In this document: one piece after another, positions 1-19,968 of the stretch | Position numbering within the stretch: position 1 is the first letter of the stretch | Layout of the letters: each line of letters starts with the position of its first letter | DNA from: Taeniopygia guttata | Lineage: Eukaryota > Chordata > Aves > Passeriformes > Estrildidae | DNA length: 64,000 nucleotides | Assembly: GCF_048771995.1 (NCBI RefSeq) | Contig: NC_133024.1 | Location: forward strand, 91,296,501-91,360,500 | Reading direction: 5' to 3' | Translations under genes and position numbers: made by a program | Notes under the pieces: model-generated | Database searches by the model: none | Told to the model about the DNA's origin: nothing | Seen by the model: only the letters and a program-made list of their open reading frames with translations

Positions 1-5405
<5,405 letters not shown>

Positions 5406-6600
5406 TTTAAGTATAAAACTTAGTCCTTTATTTTTGCACATTGTTGTCTGGAGTCTTGAAAACTATTGTATTCCTGTAACACCCATTATATTGGGGGTTT
5501 AGTAGGTATCAAAAATTAGCTGTTTCATGCAATGTATTGTAATGGTGAAAGAGAAGGTTTATTAGTAATTTCTTAACATTTCAGGTAAACAAGTCCACGA
5601 TGGCTGTTTCACTTTTAACCCGAGGCTTGTATTATGTTGTGCCTTGCTTCTAGTTGCTATAATTTTGAGTTAAAGGAAATTCGGAAATAAATTATTTGTT
5701 TAATTTTGATTGAGTAGATAGTAAGAAGACTTGATAGGGAAGCATATTCTAGCTTTGACTCTATTCAAATACTACAATAAATACTATAGAGAATAGTTGA
5801 GACATACACCCTGTGTTCAGAACTTGTGCAGACACAATGACAATAGTGCAGGATACTGCTGTGGGGTTTTTTTATGTAAATAGAAGACCAGACAGCACAG
5901 TTTTAATCTACTGTTTGGAACTAGTGTACCTGGCAAAACAGATTTTGTGTTTTGTACCAGTCACCATGAAACAGTCAAAATGTTACTCGGATTGGTCAAT
6001 ATTAATGCTCAAGATTTTTCAAGGGCTGCTCAGTCAAAATGCTTTTGGTGACAGGATGTGTATAGAGTTTGATTAAAATTGTCTTGGGTCAGCCTTTTTT
6101 GTACTTTGTAGGTTAAGACATGGAGTTACTACAGTAGTGCATTATTACATTCAGAAATTAATTTCTTATTTATCAATTTTTTTCTGCCAGCAATATGTTT
6201 ATGCTTTGTGCCACAGATCAAATTCAACAAAGGGAATGATAATAATAGATATTTTAATATATTAGGAATAAATAGATATACATATATATAATCAATACTT
6301 TAAAAGTAGACTATGGTATTTTCCAGTGATAATTGCTAAGTGTTCTTATTTATGGAAAAATATTTTCTTTCATAAATATATGCTATTACTGTATTACTAT
6401 AGGTGCTCATTTTTAACCAATAATAACATTCTGTAAGTATCACAAGAACTATTCTTTACCTACTTTTGCATATTAACTAATAGAAGTGCCAGATTTATTA
6501 AATTTGATTTGGCAAAACCAGCCTATAATGGTTTATCTTTAAACAGTTAAAATTTTGCACTTTTCAGTTAATAAACACTATATGGAACTCCTTCTGTGCG

Positions 6601-6658
6601 TTTTTATCACTAAAGTATTAACTTCGATGTTTTTATCACTGAAGTATTAACTTCGATG
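6601..6658. repeat. 29-bp tandem duplication (two copies)
   Basis: Copy 1 is 6601-6629 and copy 2 is 6630-6658. They are head to tail and differ at one position (CTAAAG versus CTGAAG). This looks like a recent replication-slippage duplication within the ANKRD10 intron. Confidence 0.95.
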
Positions 6659-8104
6659 TCGTGATGGATTTGTGGGGTTTTTTTCCACTTTTAATGAGAA
6701 TTCATGGTTAGGAAGATTGGCTGATGTGGTTATTTTTACTGATGTAGGGACTGAATGGGGAACTCCAGTTAGTACATCCAGGGAGTTACAAATTGTACAC
6801 ATTTCTTGTGTAACATACTGGGGTCTGTGAAGTATCAGTGTTGTAATTCGTACTTCAAATAATAGCCAGGCAAAAAACTTAGAGAGAGCCAAAACTCCAG
6901 ATTCTTCCTTGTCAGACAGTGGTACTCATTATGTGTCACTTAAATGGGAACCCAGTGTTTTACAAATGTGGGAAGTTGCCAACAGACTAAATTAAGTGAA
7001 TTAATTTGCACATACGCAGTAAATGCAATCCTGTTTTGCACATGGGTTTATGCGTTCATGGAGACATAAACATATGTGCATGTATCCAAGGATAATCACA
7101 GAATATAAAATCTTAAAATGTCACCACATAGCTCTGTAGTTGCTATGTTTGCCTTGCTCATCTTTACCAATATAGAAATAAATTACATTTTCAAGGCAGA
7201 ATATATAATGCATTTTTTGTGTTAGTACTTCTGAGTACCACTGCAAAAACATGCATTTCAGACAGACTGATGAAATCTGTTCATGGGAACAAAACCTATT
7301 GTACTAATTACTTAACTTCAAATGGGAAATTGCTTCAAAACAGTTGTCAGTGATTTTTGCATGCACATTTTTAGACTTTTTGTTCCTACTACTATTTCTT
7401 AGTCTTCTGTGCACTCTGCTGTTTCTATTGTATGGCATTTTGCATGTGGATTGTACGCATGCTGTTACAAGTGTAGCATTAAATACAGACCTGCCCAGTA
7501 TGTTACCTAGCAAGCTGTTAGGTACATTGAAGTACTTTCTGAATAAAGGAACATGGAAACATTTTATTTTAGCAATCCAATGTAACATTTCTTTATTTGA
7601 CTTACTTCAGTGCAAACTGTACTGTGATGAGTTACAACTAAAAAGAAAAAAAGAGCCACAGTTAAATTACAGCTAAAAAATGGGAAAAACCCCACCCTTC
7701 ACCCTCTCACAGATACTCAGTTCTTATATGTACGTAATCTTCCATCCCAAGAGGGCATTACAGTTAAGGTGGAAATATCACTTTTATTCCGCCCTTGAAA
7801 ACACTGCCCAGAATGTTGTCAGCTCCACTTAATTCTTACAGTTAAATGAAAAAAAAAAAAAATCTGAGAAGGTGACATTGTCTCTGCAAAGATTAATATA
7901 GACATATTTTCAAAACAAATGTGGATAGATAGTTGCATTTTCAACATAAGAATCTATGCCACAAATTTACTGGTCAGCTCTCATTACTTGGAACTACCTA
8001 CATTGTTATAAAGAAAGGATAGATTTATTTTCAAGGCTGTGTATGGAAACATTTTTAAATTAAGTATAGTGGAGACGTTTTGATGTATTTCAATTTATTC
8101 TTAA

Positions 8105-8602
<498 letters not shown>

Positions 8603-9790
8603 ATTAATGACATTTATATCAAACGCATATTGAAATTGCTACCAAATGAAACGGGGGAGACAGAATCCTCACATAGCATTAAATTTGAAGATCGCAACTT
8701 GTTGCTATTTTTACACTTTGTTTATATGAAAAGTAAACCTTTAATTTGATGGCCTTATACAATAGTTGTAGTTTGTTGCATGTATGGGGCTTATTTAGTG
8801 ATAAAATAGGTGCTGTCATGATGGAATGTTTATTGTTTTTATTTTTTTATTATGGAATGTTCTGGTTTTGTATTTTTTTTCTAAGCTTGTGAACACTATC
8901 TTTCCCTTTTTAGAGCTGTTTTCCCTTTTATTAAAACAATGTTTAACTGAATTTTGTGAAGAAAATGCTACATATATGCATCACTTAGAGATAAATTTTT
9001 TTCTTTTCTGTATCTTCTGCTGAAGCTATGGTAGCAATATCAATGCCAGCTCTCACTATGCAAGGTTGAAAGTGGCAATCTTCTGGAGCTTCTCTGACTT
9101 TATAGTTTGTACATTTGTTTGGTATAATTAGATGTTCATCTTTACATTTTTTGAACAAGTTGTTTAAAAATGCAGAGACAAATTTGGAAGAAGTTGCTGT
9201 TTCACTTTCTGTAGCATAGAATTGCTTTTTGTTGTTGTGGGGCTCTTTGCATTACAGAGTGGGAACGTGGGCTGCCTTTGTTCGGTCGCAGTTGGGTGTG
9301 CCTCAGGTTAGCTCTGTGGTTGGGTTTCTTTGGCTTCTCTCCTTTGTATGTGTGCTTGATGTTTTACCATAGCTCACAGACTGGAGGCATGTTGGCACTG
9401 TTGTGCTTTGTACGCAGTTTAAAATTGCTGTTACTCGTTATAGAATTTGCCAAGTCAAAATATTTGAGTTTGACTGTCTTGGATATACATTTATTGTCTT
9501 TTTTTTTTAACATATGCTTTAAAAATGTAACATTGTGTACTCTTTGGGCTATGCTCACAGAAAATACATTGTATTTAATGCTTAATACACAGATCAAAAT
9601 TCATATAAGTGCACTATATGAGCACTAATACTATAAGTTGCTGCTTGTGTTATAAGTGAAGAGTGGGGAAGAATATGGTAAAAAAGATAAGCCCTCTGAA
9701 TTGTGTTGATTTTTTTGTTCTTGTTTTGTTTAAAAAGGGACCTTTACAAATTGGATTTTAAAAAATAAACATATTACATTGTATCTGAAT
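8603..9790 (+). other. ANKRD10: ANKRD10 3' untranslated region
   Basis: About 1.2 kb of AT-rich sequence after the stop codon with long T runs, ending in AATAAA at 9764-9769. Cleavage is expected roughly 10-30 bases after that signal; the exact end is inferred. Confidence 0.75.
9764..9769 (+). terminator. ANKRD10: ANKRD10 poly(A) signal AATAAA
   Basis: Canonical AATAAA 1.16 kb downstream of the ANKRD10 stop codon, followed by a T/G-rich downstream element (TGTTTTGTTTAG from about 9790). It is the clearest poly(A) signal in the stretch after the stop. Confidence 0.75.
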
Positions 9791-9795
9791 GTTTT

Positions 9796-11222
9796 GTTTA
9801 GATCTTTTTATTTTAGCGGCAAGTTGAGAAAGCATTTAATAGTTTATAACTCACAATTCTCATAATCTTGGTCAAGTGCTGCTGGTGAATTTCCTTTTGT
9901 CAGTATATGAAAGCAAATGGGAACAGCCCAACAAGTTATGTTGATTGAATTACAGAAACACAAACTGGATATCGGGTATATGACAAGCCACATCAGCCTT
10001 CAGCTTAAAAAATACAGGCAAAATAGTGCCTGTCTGTAAATTAAAAAAAAAATACAGTCTCATTCAAACATTTTTAAGCAAAATGCTACTTATTGCAGAG
10101 AAGTCAATGTTTGAATTAGCCTTTACACTCTACATGGTTTGCTAGGCACGAGATGCTCACAGTGTTTTCAGATTGAGAGTAGGACTGGCAGGAAAATTGA
10201 CCAGTTCTTTTGCAGACCAGCAAAACTTCTCAGTGCCTTCGGGAGACAAAAAAAAAAAAAAAACAAAACCAACCCCCCCCCCCCAGAAAAAAAAAAAAAC
10301 AACAAAAAAAAACCCAAACAAACAAAAATAACCCCACCAAAACCCATAAACCCATTAGTGAAAGCTGAATGTCACCTGAGATGAGCTGCTCTGGCATCCG
10401 CATTAACTACTTGTGCTGGTGTAGTCCCCATAGGAACACATGCCATTGCCTTTGTACTGACAGGAAACAGTGGCTCTCATTCGCTGTAACATTTGGGTTT
10501 TGGGATCTTTTTAGTATTTGCCAGGTTTGCTCCACATGCTTTCTTGTGCTTCTTCAAATAAATCTAAGCAGCTCATAATAAACACTTCCATCTTTACTGG
10601 ATTTTACCATGGCTATAAACTGATCCCTAGAGAGCTTGCTTTGGGTACCACTAAGTTGGCATATGAGGGTGTAATGTTAAGTACACAATTTTAGCATGGT
10701 AAGATTTATACTCTGTTCATAAGGCAAGATTTTTAAAATTGTGTACATTTGGTTTTCATTCACTTGTTCTTCACACATTTTCACCTAAAAATACTGTGGA
10801 AGACTTTGTATTTCAAATTCAAAGGGAGAACTTAGAGCTTTATTTTAAAAAGCACTTCTGTGCTTGTGTGTTCAGCCATGAGCTGGTGGAGAGATTTCAA
10901 GGTCTGTATCTGTTGTCAAGCCCCATTGAAGCCAGTTGTTAAATCAGGATTACGTGGAGAAGACCACTGAGGGCCATATGATGTAGGTGCACTTCGTGTG
11001 TCCCCCAGGTATCTTTGTCTACAGTTAATGCTGCAAAAGTAGACAGAGGATGACTCATGCCAGAGCTGAGGTGTATCCATTTTAAAACTTCAAATAAAGA
11101 TAAGAATTTAAAGATGTCATTTTTGCAGGTGCTCTTTGAGGCAATAGAATTATTTACTTCAATTGCCAGCTAAAGTCTTATTTTTAAATTATCCCATAAA
11201 TCTTCAATGAAATATGAAATAG
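9796..11222. other. Intergenic, no gene seen
   Basis: The first 1.4 kb beyond ANKRD10. It contains an A/C low-complexity tract at 10247-10345 and otherwise nothing that could be assigned. The short open frames here include low-complexity peptides and are not credible genes. Confidence 0.6.
10247..10345. repeat. A/C low-complexity tract
   Basis: Long runs of A (after GGGAGAC) with C runs and AAC/AAAC units over about 100 bases, including a run of C followed by a run of A. A peptide of Lys, Pro and Asn translated across it is an artefact of composition. Confidence 0.85.
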
Positions 11223-11223
11223 G

Positions 11224-11262
11224 GAATCACAGAATCCCAGCATAGCTGAGGTTGGTGAATAC
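11224..11262 (-). mobile_element. CR1 LINE fragment (3' end, very short)
   Basis: GAATCACAGAATCCCAGCAT followed by GCTGAGGTTGG is the reverse complement of the conserved CR1 3' end (CCAACCTC...ATTCTGTGATTC). Only about 40 bases are recognisable. Confidence 0.6.
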
Positions 11263-11500
11263 ATACCCAAGTGTATGCTGCTTTTGTGAGCCTGTATCAC
11301 ACTCACAGGAAGAAAAATTCTCATGCTTACTTGGAATTTTCTGGATTTCAGTTTGTCTTGTAATTTGAGATACGTGATCAATAAGTTTTAAAAGTAATGA
11401 GCTCAGCAGATCCAGCTGCATTTCTGTGCTGAACTGGTAGTTAAAGAATTTTCAAGCATGGAACGAGTTCTTCCAGGTGCAGCTGTGTGTTTCCATACAA

Positions 11501-11590
11501 CAGAATCATAGGATGGCCTGGGTTAGAAATTACCTTAAAAATCATCTAGTTCCAAACCTCCTGCAGTGGGCAAGTACATGCAACTATTGC
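11501..11590 (-). mobile_element. CR1 LINE fragment (3' end)
   Basis: CAGAATCATAGGATGGCCTG, then GGGTTAGAAATTACCTTAAA and ATCATCTAGTTCCAAACCTC, is a typical reverse-complement CR1 3' terminus. Similarity fades after about 11590. It is a heavily 5'-truncated copy, as is usual for CR1. Confidence 0.85.
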
Positions 11591-13286
11591 TGCAGAGGCC
11601 TTGTTTTTAAAAATCTTACTGTTAAAATGCAGAAGACTTTCCTGGGGTTGCTGTGCAAGACCAGCTGAGGTAGTCTGAGAAGCCTGTCAGTGCTCACAAA
11701 CCTGCTCAGGCTGAGTTAGTCTCAGGTTCTGCTGACAGCAGTGCTGAGCCTTTTGAATAAAGCTGTGCTTTGCAGTTCCTGAGGAGACTGCTGGGTTTTA
11801 AACACCTGGAGTTAAAGTCTCACAAGCTCATTGCCTGGCAAGGGCAGTAGTATTGTAGGACTGTTCATACTTGGCCTTTTGTCCAAGTCTCAAATTCTCA
11901 ATAAATCAAACAAACTTTTTTGTTTTGTTTTGTTTTTTTGTTTTTTGTTTACTGCTTTGTCTTATTCTTACCTTGGTTCTGGAAATGGTTGTCCCAAAGC
12001 AAAGTTTTCTTTCCCTCTGCCAGATGTAACTCAATAGCACCACTGCAAATGTCACATGGAGTTCACTAACTGGTTATTCCCACCATCTTCCTCGTAATCT
12101 CTTTGACTCAATTTTGTGTGAAATTTCAGTTTATTTCTTTCTGGCTGATGCAGATGTTTTTGCCCTAATTCCCTCTAAATGTAGCTCCTTTTCTATTTTG
12201 TTTTTCAAAATAATTTGCAGAGTTTTGGGAGAAATACAAGTCAGTACAGATTCAGGCAGTGTTTTGATACAGAATATTTCTGTCTGAGTAGTTAAAATTA
12301 GCAACACTGGAAGAGGGAAGAGGGAAGTGCTACACTACTTCTTACATAGTTGGAGTCCTTCATATTTTTAACAATCCCCTGCTTCCAAATAAAATCTAGT
12401 CTAAACTTCTAACAGTGATGAAGGAAAACTTTCATTTGAGATATTGGGTATTAGATTAAGATGAAATTCTGCTTGTCTTCAAGAGCAGGTGTAAATTAAC
12501 TTTCACACCCTGTAAACTTTCCTGATTGCTGGTCTTGCATCTTACTGATCAAATCCTGATCCTTGCTGTGGCTCTCATTCAGTGAGCTAGCAAAGGCACT
12601 GTAATACAATGTATTCCACTACTTTAACAAACGTGTCCTCCTGCAGTCTGAAACTGAACCCCACCTTCCTGTTTATATCCAAGTGACGAATCACTATGGA
12701 GCTTCTGTCATTCCAATTACAAATGTAATACATCCAAAAGAGCTGCCTCCCAGCACATGGAAGTAAGTCCTGAGCAGAAAACACACCTATACAGCAAAGG
12801 ATTCCTCGCTGTTCCACAAGGGACAGCCTACAGTACAGCTGCTGCCAGCCACACACGCTTTCCCAGCTACAGCTTATAGGGGCCTTTGTGACAAAAAACC
12901 CACACCTTCTCTGACACTCTAATAAGTTATTTTTGGGGTTTGTGGTGTTTTGTGGTTCTTTTTCTGTTATTTGCCCCTAAGTCCAAGTATGACTTTGTGG
13001 CAAGGTGCTAAATTTAATTTCTTGATGCTCCAGGGTGGAAGTCCTGGATGCCATGTTTGGGGTCAGGTTACCTGGGATGGAGTAGTGTTGTGGATGTCCT
13101 ACAGGGTCAAAAAGGTATAGAAGTGGCATCTTCCTGCACTGGATAGTGCTGTCCAGCAATTAGGCTGAAGCATAAGAGGTAGCAGTGGAAGATAGTACCC
13201 TGGGAGCATCCCATTTTGCTGCTGCTGCAGGACTGAGGAATACAGATTCACAGAGCTGAAATCCTTGAGACCCAGCTGAATCAGGG

Positions 13287-13306
13287 AAAAAAAAAAAAAA
13301 AAAAAA
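13287..13306. repeat. 20-base A homopolymer
   Basis: Twenty consecutive A bases. No SINE or processed-pseudogene body was recognised upstream. Confidence 0.9.
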
Positions 13307-14324
13307 GAGTCTTGTGTAAGCAGGATTTACTATTCCTGGCAACTGGTAACTACATTTCTGCTGCACTGCTTAATGACTCCCAGACATTTCACACCTCTCC
13401 TTCCTTTCCCAGAGTTTCCTGTCTCATATTGGTGCCTGGTTGTTCACAGGCAAGGATCAAAAGAACTCTGGTTTAAGGCAGATGGTTTATTTTTAAAGCA
13501 TATCTGGCTTTAATTTTTTTTTAATACAGTGCAATAATTTATAGAAGAGCCATCCACTTCACTCTGTTATGAACATTATTAATATCCAGTTTAAAAGCTT
13601 TACCACTCTCAAAATCATACCCCACCCCCCAAAAAGCATAATGAATGTTACCTGTGGTATGAGAATGAAATATGGACATCATCTCTCTCACCAAAAAGCC
13701 TAAGTGTTGATGAGTAACTTCTCTTTGCTTCCTTCAGATGGAGCTGCACATACAGGACTTGATAACCATTTCCAGATCAGTAGGAATTAGGCTTAACTGA
13801 CTGAAGTGCAATCAGGGGAGACACACATTTGACACTGAAGAAAAGTGTCCTGGCTCGATCACTAATCTGAGCAGTGTTCCACAAGGGAAATAACCAGCTG
13901 CTTGAAGCTGAACACAAAATTGAGTTGCATAGTCTTAATTATATTTCTTCTTGCCAGGTAAAACTGTAAGTTAAAGGAGAAAAATAAGTTCGTCTGAGTT
14001 TCTTTTGCTGCAAAGGCAAGATCTAATCTTACTGCAGAGGAAATACCACATATTGGAAGAGTTCTCTCTTTGATGTCACTGAAGGGTCAAGCGCTGTTTG
14101 TAAGTGCTAGCTGGCAGCTCAGTCTCACCAAAGCTACTTGTGGCAACCACAAACTTCATAGTGCCTGCAGGTTTTGTATGGGGGAGGAGAAGTTGAGGTT
14201 TGTTTCCTTTATTCTCATTGATTTTTGAAAGGTGTTGCGAGTTGGATCAAGTGTCAGTGACATTAGCTACCTAGCTTAGAACCTGAATTTATTCTGCTTC
14301 ATATTCAACACACAGAATAATATG

Positions 14325-14386
14325 CTGTGTTATTTTCTAAATATTTTCTAAAATTCTGTGTTATTTTCTAAATATTTTCTTAAAAT
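14325..14386. repeat. 31-bp tandem duplication (two copies)
   Basis: Units beginning CTGTGTTATTTTCTAAATAT at 14325 and again at 14356 are nearly identical and abut head to tail. AT-rich slippage duplication. Confidence 0.9.
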
Positions 14387-17300
14387 CAGTACCAAAAAGA
14401 CAAACTATGAAAATCAGGCAGGTACACAATGTAAGAAGAACCAAGCAAAAAGTATATGCATGATGTAGAAAAGCACTTACTTAAGAGGTAGTTTCTGAGA
14501 TCAAGCAGTTCTTCTTACTATAAGATGTCCAATCAGAAAATCCTGTAAATTATAGGAAGTATAAAATCCTTAGGATTTTTTTATATGCAGTACATCTGAT
14601 AAAATGCTTATGGATTTATTTATTGGACTATATTCATAATTAATATTTCAAATCTGTATTTTCAGCTGAAATTCTAGTATTGATAAATCACAGAGGTGTT
14701 TTTCATTAGTTAATGGGTTGGACACTGTTTCACTGAAACTGTCACCATTTGCTAGATAGATCTTTGCTCTTCATCTCAGAGCATCATCTTGCAGGTACAG
14801 GTTGGCATTTACATTGCTGACAACCTGTAATCAAGTAAAATATCATTGATCACCCCTTTTTTGAATGCACAGCAATTCTCTACATGAGCAGTGCTGCCTC
14901 CATCAATAGGGACAGCTGCCCTGTCACATCTGGTAGATGGCAGTTTTACAGAAGGCAAGAGTATCCCAACTGCTCTTCTGGAGCTAAAGAATCAGCATTG
15001 TCCATGCTGGTGCGAAAAGGAACAAAACCTTTTCTTTTTCATTTTAAATTGAAATAAAATACTTCATAAAATTTTCATTTTAAATTATACGTGTTTCTTT
15101 TTTTCCCCCTCTTTTATAATAACATAATAATAATGATTTAATAAAACTTTTTCTTATTATTAAGCTTAGGCCTACTTTACTCTGTTTTCGATCGCATTTC
15201 ACACCATTCAGTTAAAAAATTACATTTTCATGAGAAGCACTAGCATCGCACCAGTATCAAACCATAACAGATCCGAACTCCAGTGGCAGCACCCACCTTC
15301 ACATTTCCAAGGCACCTGCAAAGCAGCTTCTCCTAACAGGGGCAGCCCCTGCCCACCAGCAGGGTGGAGTTATGAGACCTGCTGTGTGGCCTGCAGGGGC
15401 ACAGGGCTGGAGGATGAAAGGTTCCAGAGAGAAGGAAAGCAGAGAGGCAGCAGGGCCCTCATCCTGCCAGATCCCCCTCCACACCAGGACCGGCAGCCTT
15501 CCCAGTCCCTTGTGCCAAGCCTCCCCTGCTTGGAATGGCACAGGCTTGGTGGGCACATTGGCTGCAGCTGCCCCGTGTTCCTCAAGCTGTTGATAAGCTG
15601 CTCTGACCAGCACTGCACAGCCCCAGCCAGATGTGTGCCAGCTGGGTGCTCTGTAACCAGGTTAGCGTGGCACCAAGCCCAAAATAACAAGCTCTATTTA
15701 TTAGGTCTTTGGTAGTCTGCCTGAGGTTAAGCCTGCCATGACCCCAATAGTAAAAGGCAGCACAGCTGAGGGAATAATCCTGCTGAATCCGGAGACTGGA
15801 GAATAGGATCACCCCTTGGACTCCATTTGCAGGGTGGAGGAACCCAGCTATGCACAGGTGACCTCTGGACAGGTCAGCTGGATACTGTGAGACTAACAAC
15901 AGCAAATATGAGCATGATTGCCTCTTTTCATACTGAAAAAAGTTCAGAAAACAGCAGCTCTAACATGGAGTGGCAGTAACACTGAGATACTGTCTTTTCT
16001 CCTCTTCTACATTTTCTCCCATAGGAACCTATTTGGAATGTGTCCCACTGTGATTATGTGCAAGAAAAGTTTGATTTATTATACATTTAAGAACAGCCTT
16101 TCTCCACATCCTGCTTCTGTAATATGTCAGTCTGAAAAAAAATCCTTCCTTTACTCAGATTTTATTTTAAGACTCCCCTTCTGACTTCTCAGTCAACACA
16201 AATGTGTAGGATTCCCCATCCATCATTGCACTATTTATTGTCTGCAGCCCTGAGTGCAGCTCTGCTCTAACTTCACCCTGGGCTTCTCTGCTGCTCCCTG
16301 AGGGTGTGCAGAGCTTGGGCAATACCTTAAAACTGAAACTGAAGAGGCACCAGCAAAGAGAGAGAGAAAGAAACCAAAACTGATTATTCCAAATCTGCTA
16401 GGAAAAAGCAACCAAAACCAAAACAAGGACAAACAATACTTAGGACATCAAACTGCAGCACTGGAGGTGCATGGCTCAGAGGAGGAGGGAGGATGGGGAG
16501 GAGGTCTCAGTCCTGGAGAGGGCTTCCTTGCTTTCTGGAAGCCTAAATGCTGCAGGAAGACTCTGGAGCAAGAAGAAGATTCCACATCCAATTTCCCACC
16601 TGGAATCAATGAACTGGATCAAACAGGACTGACATAGAGGAACAACCAGCCAAGAGGTTGGAAGAACCCTTCCAGCAGCTACTTTGTCCCTCTGTCCCTT
16701 CCCAGTGTCTGAACCCAAGTGTGTGCAGAAGCCCTGGCTCTTCCCAGTAAGATGCAGCACAGATCACTGTTGCCTGCAGCAAGCAGATGTTCCCCCGCCC
16801 TGCCTGGGCTGCCAGCAAGGGGCAGTTCCCCTGTTCAGCAGAAGCCACAGCTGCCAGGAGGGAGTAGGTGCTTTTTGTGGCAGGTCACAAGCAAGCTCCA
16901 GTCACTCCTGTAATTTCCACTGCCAAGGTTTTCAAGGATGTGTACTGGTGCAGTGAGAACAAAATCCCTCTCAAATGGTGAGGGGAGTAAATTGGGAGAC
17001 GGTTGTGAGAACAGATGTTTGACACAGAATAAAAATGGGAAAGGACAAAAGCAAAGTGAGGAAGGCATTTAATGCAGCCCCAGCAAACATTTTGTGCACT
17101 CCCACACAATCCCTTGTCTGCTCCAAATGGCTAGAGGAGGGTTTCAGTGTACTTAGGAACCTCTGAAGGAGTTTAATTGTTGCACACTGCAGGAAGGGGA
17201 GCTCAGCATGTGCTTTGTGTGGCATTCAAAATGTGGGAGGTTTCTGTCTTGCAGATTATTACATGCAGATCGTACTGGCTGAGTTGGTCTCTGGTTGCAC

Positions 17301-19454
17301 CTCTATTTCTGCTGTGCACATCAGCTCTGGTGCCCTCTTGAGAACCTTCTCTGAGACCATTTTGTTCAGTAAATGGGAGTGGCATTGTGCCAAGGAGTGT
17401 GTTTTGGCTTGCACAGGGGACAGCAGAGCACTCTTTCTAAATAGTGGTTTGCTATGCTTTAGAGCACATGGGACATGGAAACATTTGGGCTTCTCTGCAC
17501 AATTTATATGTTAGGAAAACAAGCCTTTGTAAGGAAAGAAATGGTATTGTATAGGCAGAGAGACAGACTGAGTACTGTGCCAGATCCTGGGTTAGAGCTA
17601 TAGAGCTAGGAAGCTGCTGAATGAACTGAAACCACAGTGAAAAGTGGAGAGAGATATTATCAATAAAAACCCAAGCAAAAAAAGAAACAAAACCCAAAAC
17701 AACAGCAACAACAAAAAAGTAAAGGGAAAAAAAAAAAAAAGACAGACTCTCATTAAAACAGACTCAATAAACAAACAGCAGGTGTCAGATGGGGTGCACA
17801 ATAAAAGCCAAATTCAGAGATAAATAAACCACTATTAGCTGAGGAGTCTGAAGACAGAAACATGCTTTCTATTTTAATGTCCAGAATGAGAGCAAGTGTG
17901 AGCATCTGTTTCCCAGGACCATCAGGAGCTGGTGGTGACTGTCCACAGGCACTGAGGTCCATCTGCCCAGTGCCTGGGAGGAGTGATCCTGCCTGCTTGG
18001 TGACCTGCCAGGGGATGGAGCGGGTGGGAAAGGCAAAAACACCACCTCGGTCCCTGCGTGCAAGCTGTTGAGATCAGATCACTGGGGCTCAGGAGAGCTG
18101 TCCCTCACTTTCATAACCCTCACACAGCTCTAAGGAAAGCCTGAAGCATCACTACATGCTGCTGTGATTAAACCAACAAAGGCAGCAGAAAGCTCCTGGG
18201 GGATCTCTGTGGATTACTGACTGCTCTACCCATCCTCTGACAGGTGGCTGTAGTAAAGCATCAGGGAAATATTCGTGCCTGTTCAGTAAGCTACTGACTC
18301 AACTGGCTCAATTAACAAATATCCCAGAGTACAATCACCTATCTCTGCTATGCTAAGTGAGGACCATGCACTGCCTCACTCCCTGAACCCCTTACAGGTT
18401 AAATTAGTGTCTGTTGCGATGAATTTATGTGCGTTTTTCACCACCTTTCCCCTTTTGAGTATATAGTGTTGCACATGTGGAATTCTGTGGCCAAATGGTC
18501 ACCTCAGTCCTGTGTTTATTCTCAGGAAGGATAGAGTGTACATACTGGCAGAATGCTTTGTCCTCCAGTCTTTTGTGGCACCCCTCCCAGAGCAGCCAGA
18601 CACTGCACTGATCATCCCAGTCTCAGCTCCAAGGAAGTCGCTGACCCAGCTCCTTCCCCCCTCTGTCCATACCTCACATGCCTCACAAATCCTGTCCTTC
18701 TCTACATCTTCAGGGTGGAGATAAATATCAGCCTACAGCGGCTAATGATGAGGCCTTCTTGGATTCCACTCTTGTATCAACTAGTGCTGCAAAATATAAT
18801 GAACAAATTTGTATCAAAATAAGGTTTTGAACTCTGACATTCAGCACTCCAGTCACTCCCGTGGCTGGACTTGGGAAGCTGCTGGAACCAAAGGAGATGG
18901 CCCAAACAAAAGCCACTTGTGCAGCTTTCATGTGTTATGAGTAAATATCTCTTGTGGAACTGCTTTAGTCAATTCAGAGGTAATGGAGAAAAGAAACACC
19001 TTACAAAACCTCCATGGAAAAATAGAGCCTGGAATGCATTTCTGTTACCAGGTGTATACATTTTCTGGAGAGAAAGTTGGATCTGAATTGAAGACTTGAA
19101 AGAAATTAAATTACTTGAGAGAGTACTATAATGGAAAATAAGAGAAAGGTGTGTGTTTGAAATAAATTTATTTGCTACCACCAGAGAACTGTAATTGAAA
19201 AGAGGAGAAACTTGTTGAGTGAAGCATTTGGAATGGATTTGAGAGGGAAAGAAAGTACAGGGCTCCCGCACGCTGAAATTAATTTCTTGCTTGATTTGTT
19301 GTATCAAACTTTGGAAACAACTATATCAATTAATCTGGAAATGTGATGTCTTGTCCTAGGAAATCAGGCATTGCTGTTTAGGGATAGAAAAACATGATGC
19401 TCTAAGCCTGCTCCTCAGCTCTTACCCAAAGTGGAACAAGGTGTTGATTAAGAC

Positions 19455-19968
19455 AATGGAGAACCAGTCTGGGCTGCTCAGTACAAAGGAGTCATGGAGC
19501 TCCTGGATTGGGTCCAGTGGAGGACTACGGAGATGTTTAAGGGTCTGGAGCATCTCTCTTATGAGGAAAGGCTGAGGGAGCTGGGCCAGGTCAGCCCTAG
19601 GAAGAGACAACTGGGAGGGGACCTCATCAATGTCTGTCAGTGTCTGAAGGGAGGGTGTCAGAGGATGGAGCCAGGCTCTGCTCGGGGATGCTGAGCAATG
19701 GAACAAGAGGTGATGGGCAGAAACTGAGGCACGGGCAGTTGCACCTGATCATGAGGAAGAACTTTCCTGTGCAGTGACCATGCACTGGAACAGGTTGCCC
19801 AGAGAGGTTGTGGAGTCTCCCTCACTGGAGATATTCAAATACTGTCTGGACACAGTCTTGTGCAATGTGCTGTGGGATGATTCCTCTTGAGCAGGGTGGT
19901 TGGATGAGATAACCATTGTGATCTCTTCTAACCTGACCCATTCTGTGGCTCTGTGGCTCTGTGATGGC
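19455..19968 (+). mobile_element. CR1 LINE, 5'-truncated copy
   Basis: About 510 bases matching the avian CR1 3' region in + orientation. In order: GCTCAGTACAAAGGAGTCAT, a GGAGCATCTCTCTTATGAGG block, GCTGAGGGAGCTGGGCC, a GACCTCATCAATG block, ACTGGAACAGGTTGCCCAGA, and the terminal ...CATTCTGTGGCTCTGTG repeats. The opening corresponds to the last part of ORF2 and the rest to the 3' untranslated part. Short open frames across it are remnants. Confidence 0.93.

Larger units (their letters stand above)
11600..19454. other. Intergenic, no gene seen
   Basis: No exon, RNA gene or full-length element could be supported. Notable small items are a 20-base A run (13287-13306), a 31-bp duplication (14325-14386), an A-rich stretch around 17660-17745, and a GC-richer block at about 15240-15660 that stays open on several frames because of composition. 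That block may be a decayed repeat; I could not name it. Confidence 0.55.

Noticed and set aside
10139-10384. A Lys/Pro/Asn-rich 81-codon frame
   Set aside because: It is the translation of the A/C low-complexity tract at 10247-10345.
15230-15715. A 161-codon + strand frame with overlapping minus-strand frames
   Set aside because: GC-rich block open on four frames at once; no recognisable motif. Possibly a decayed repeat.
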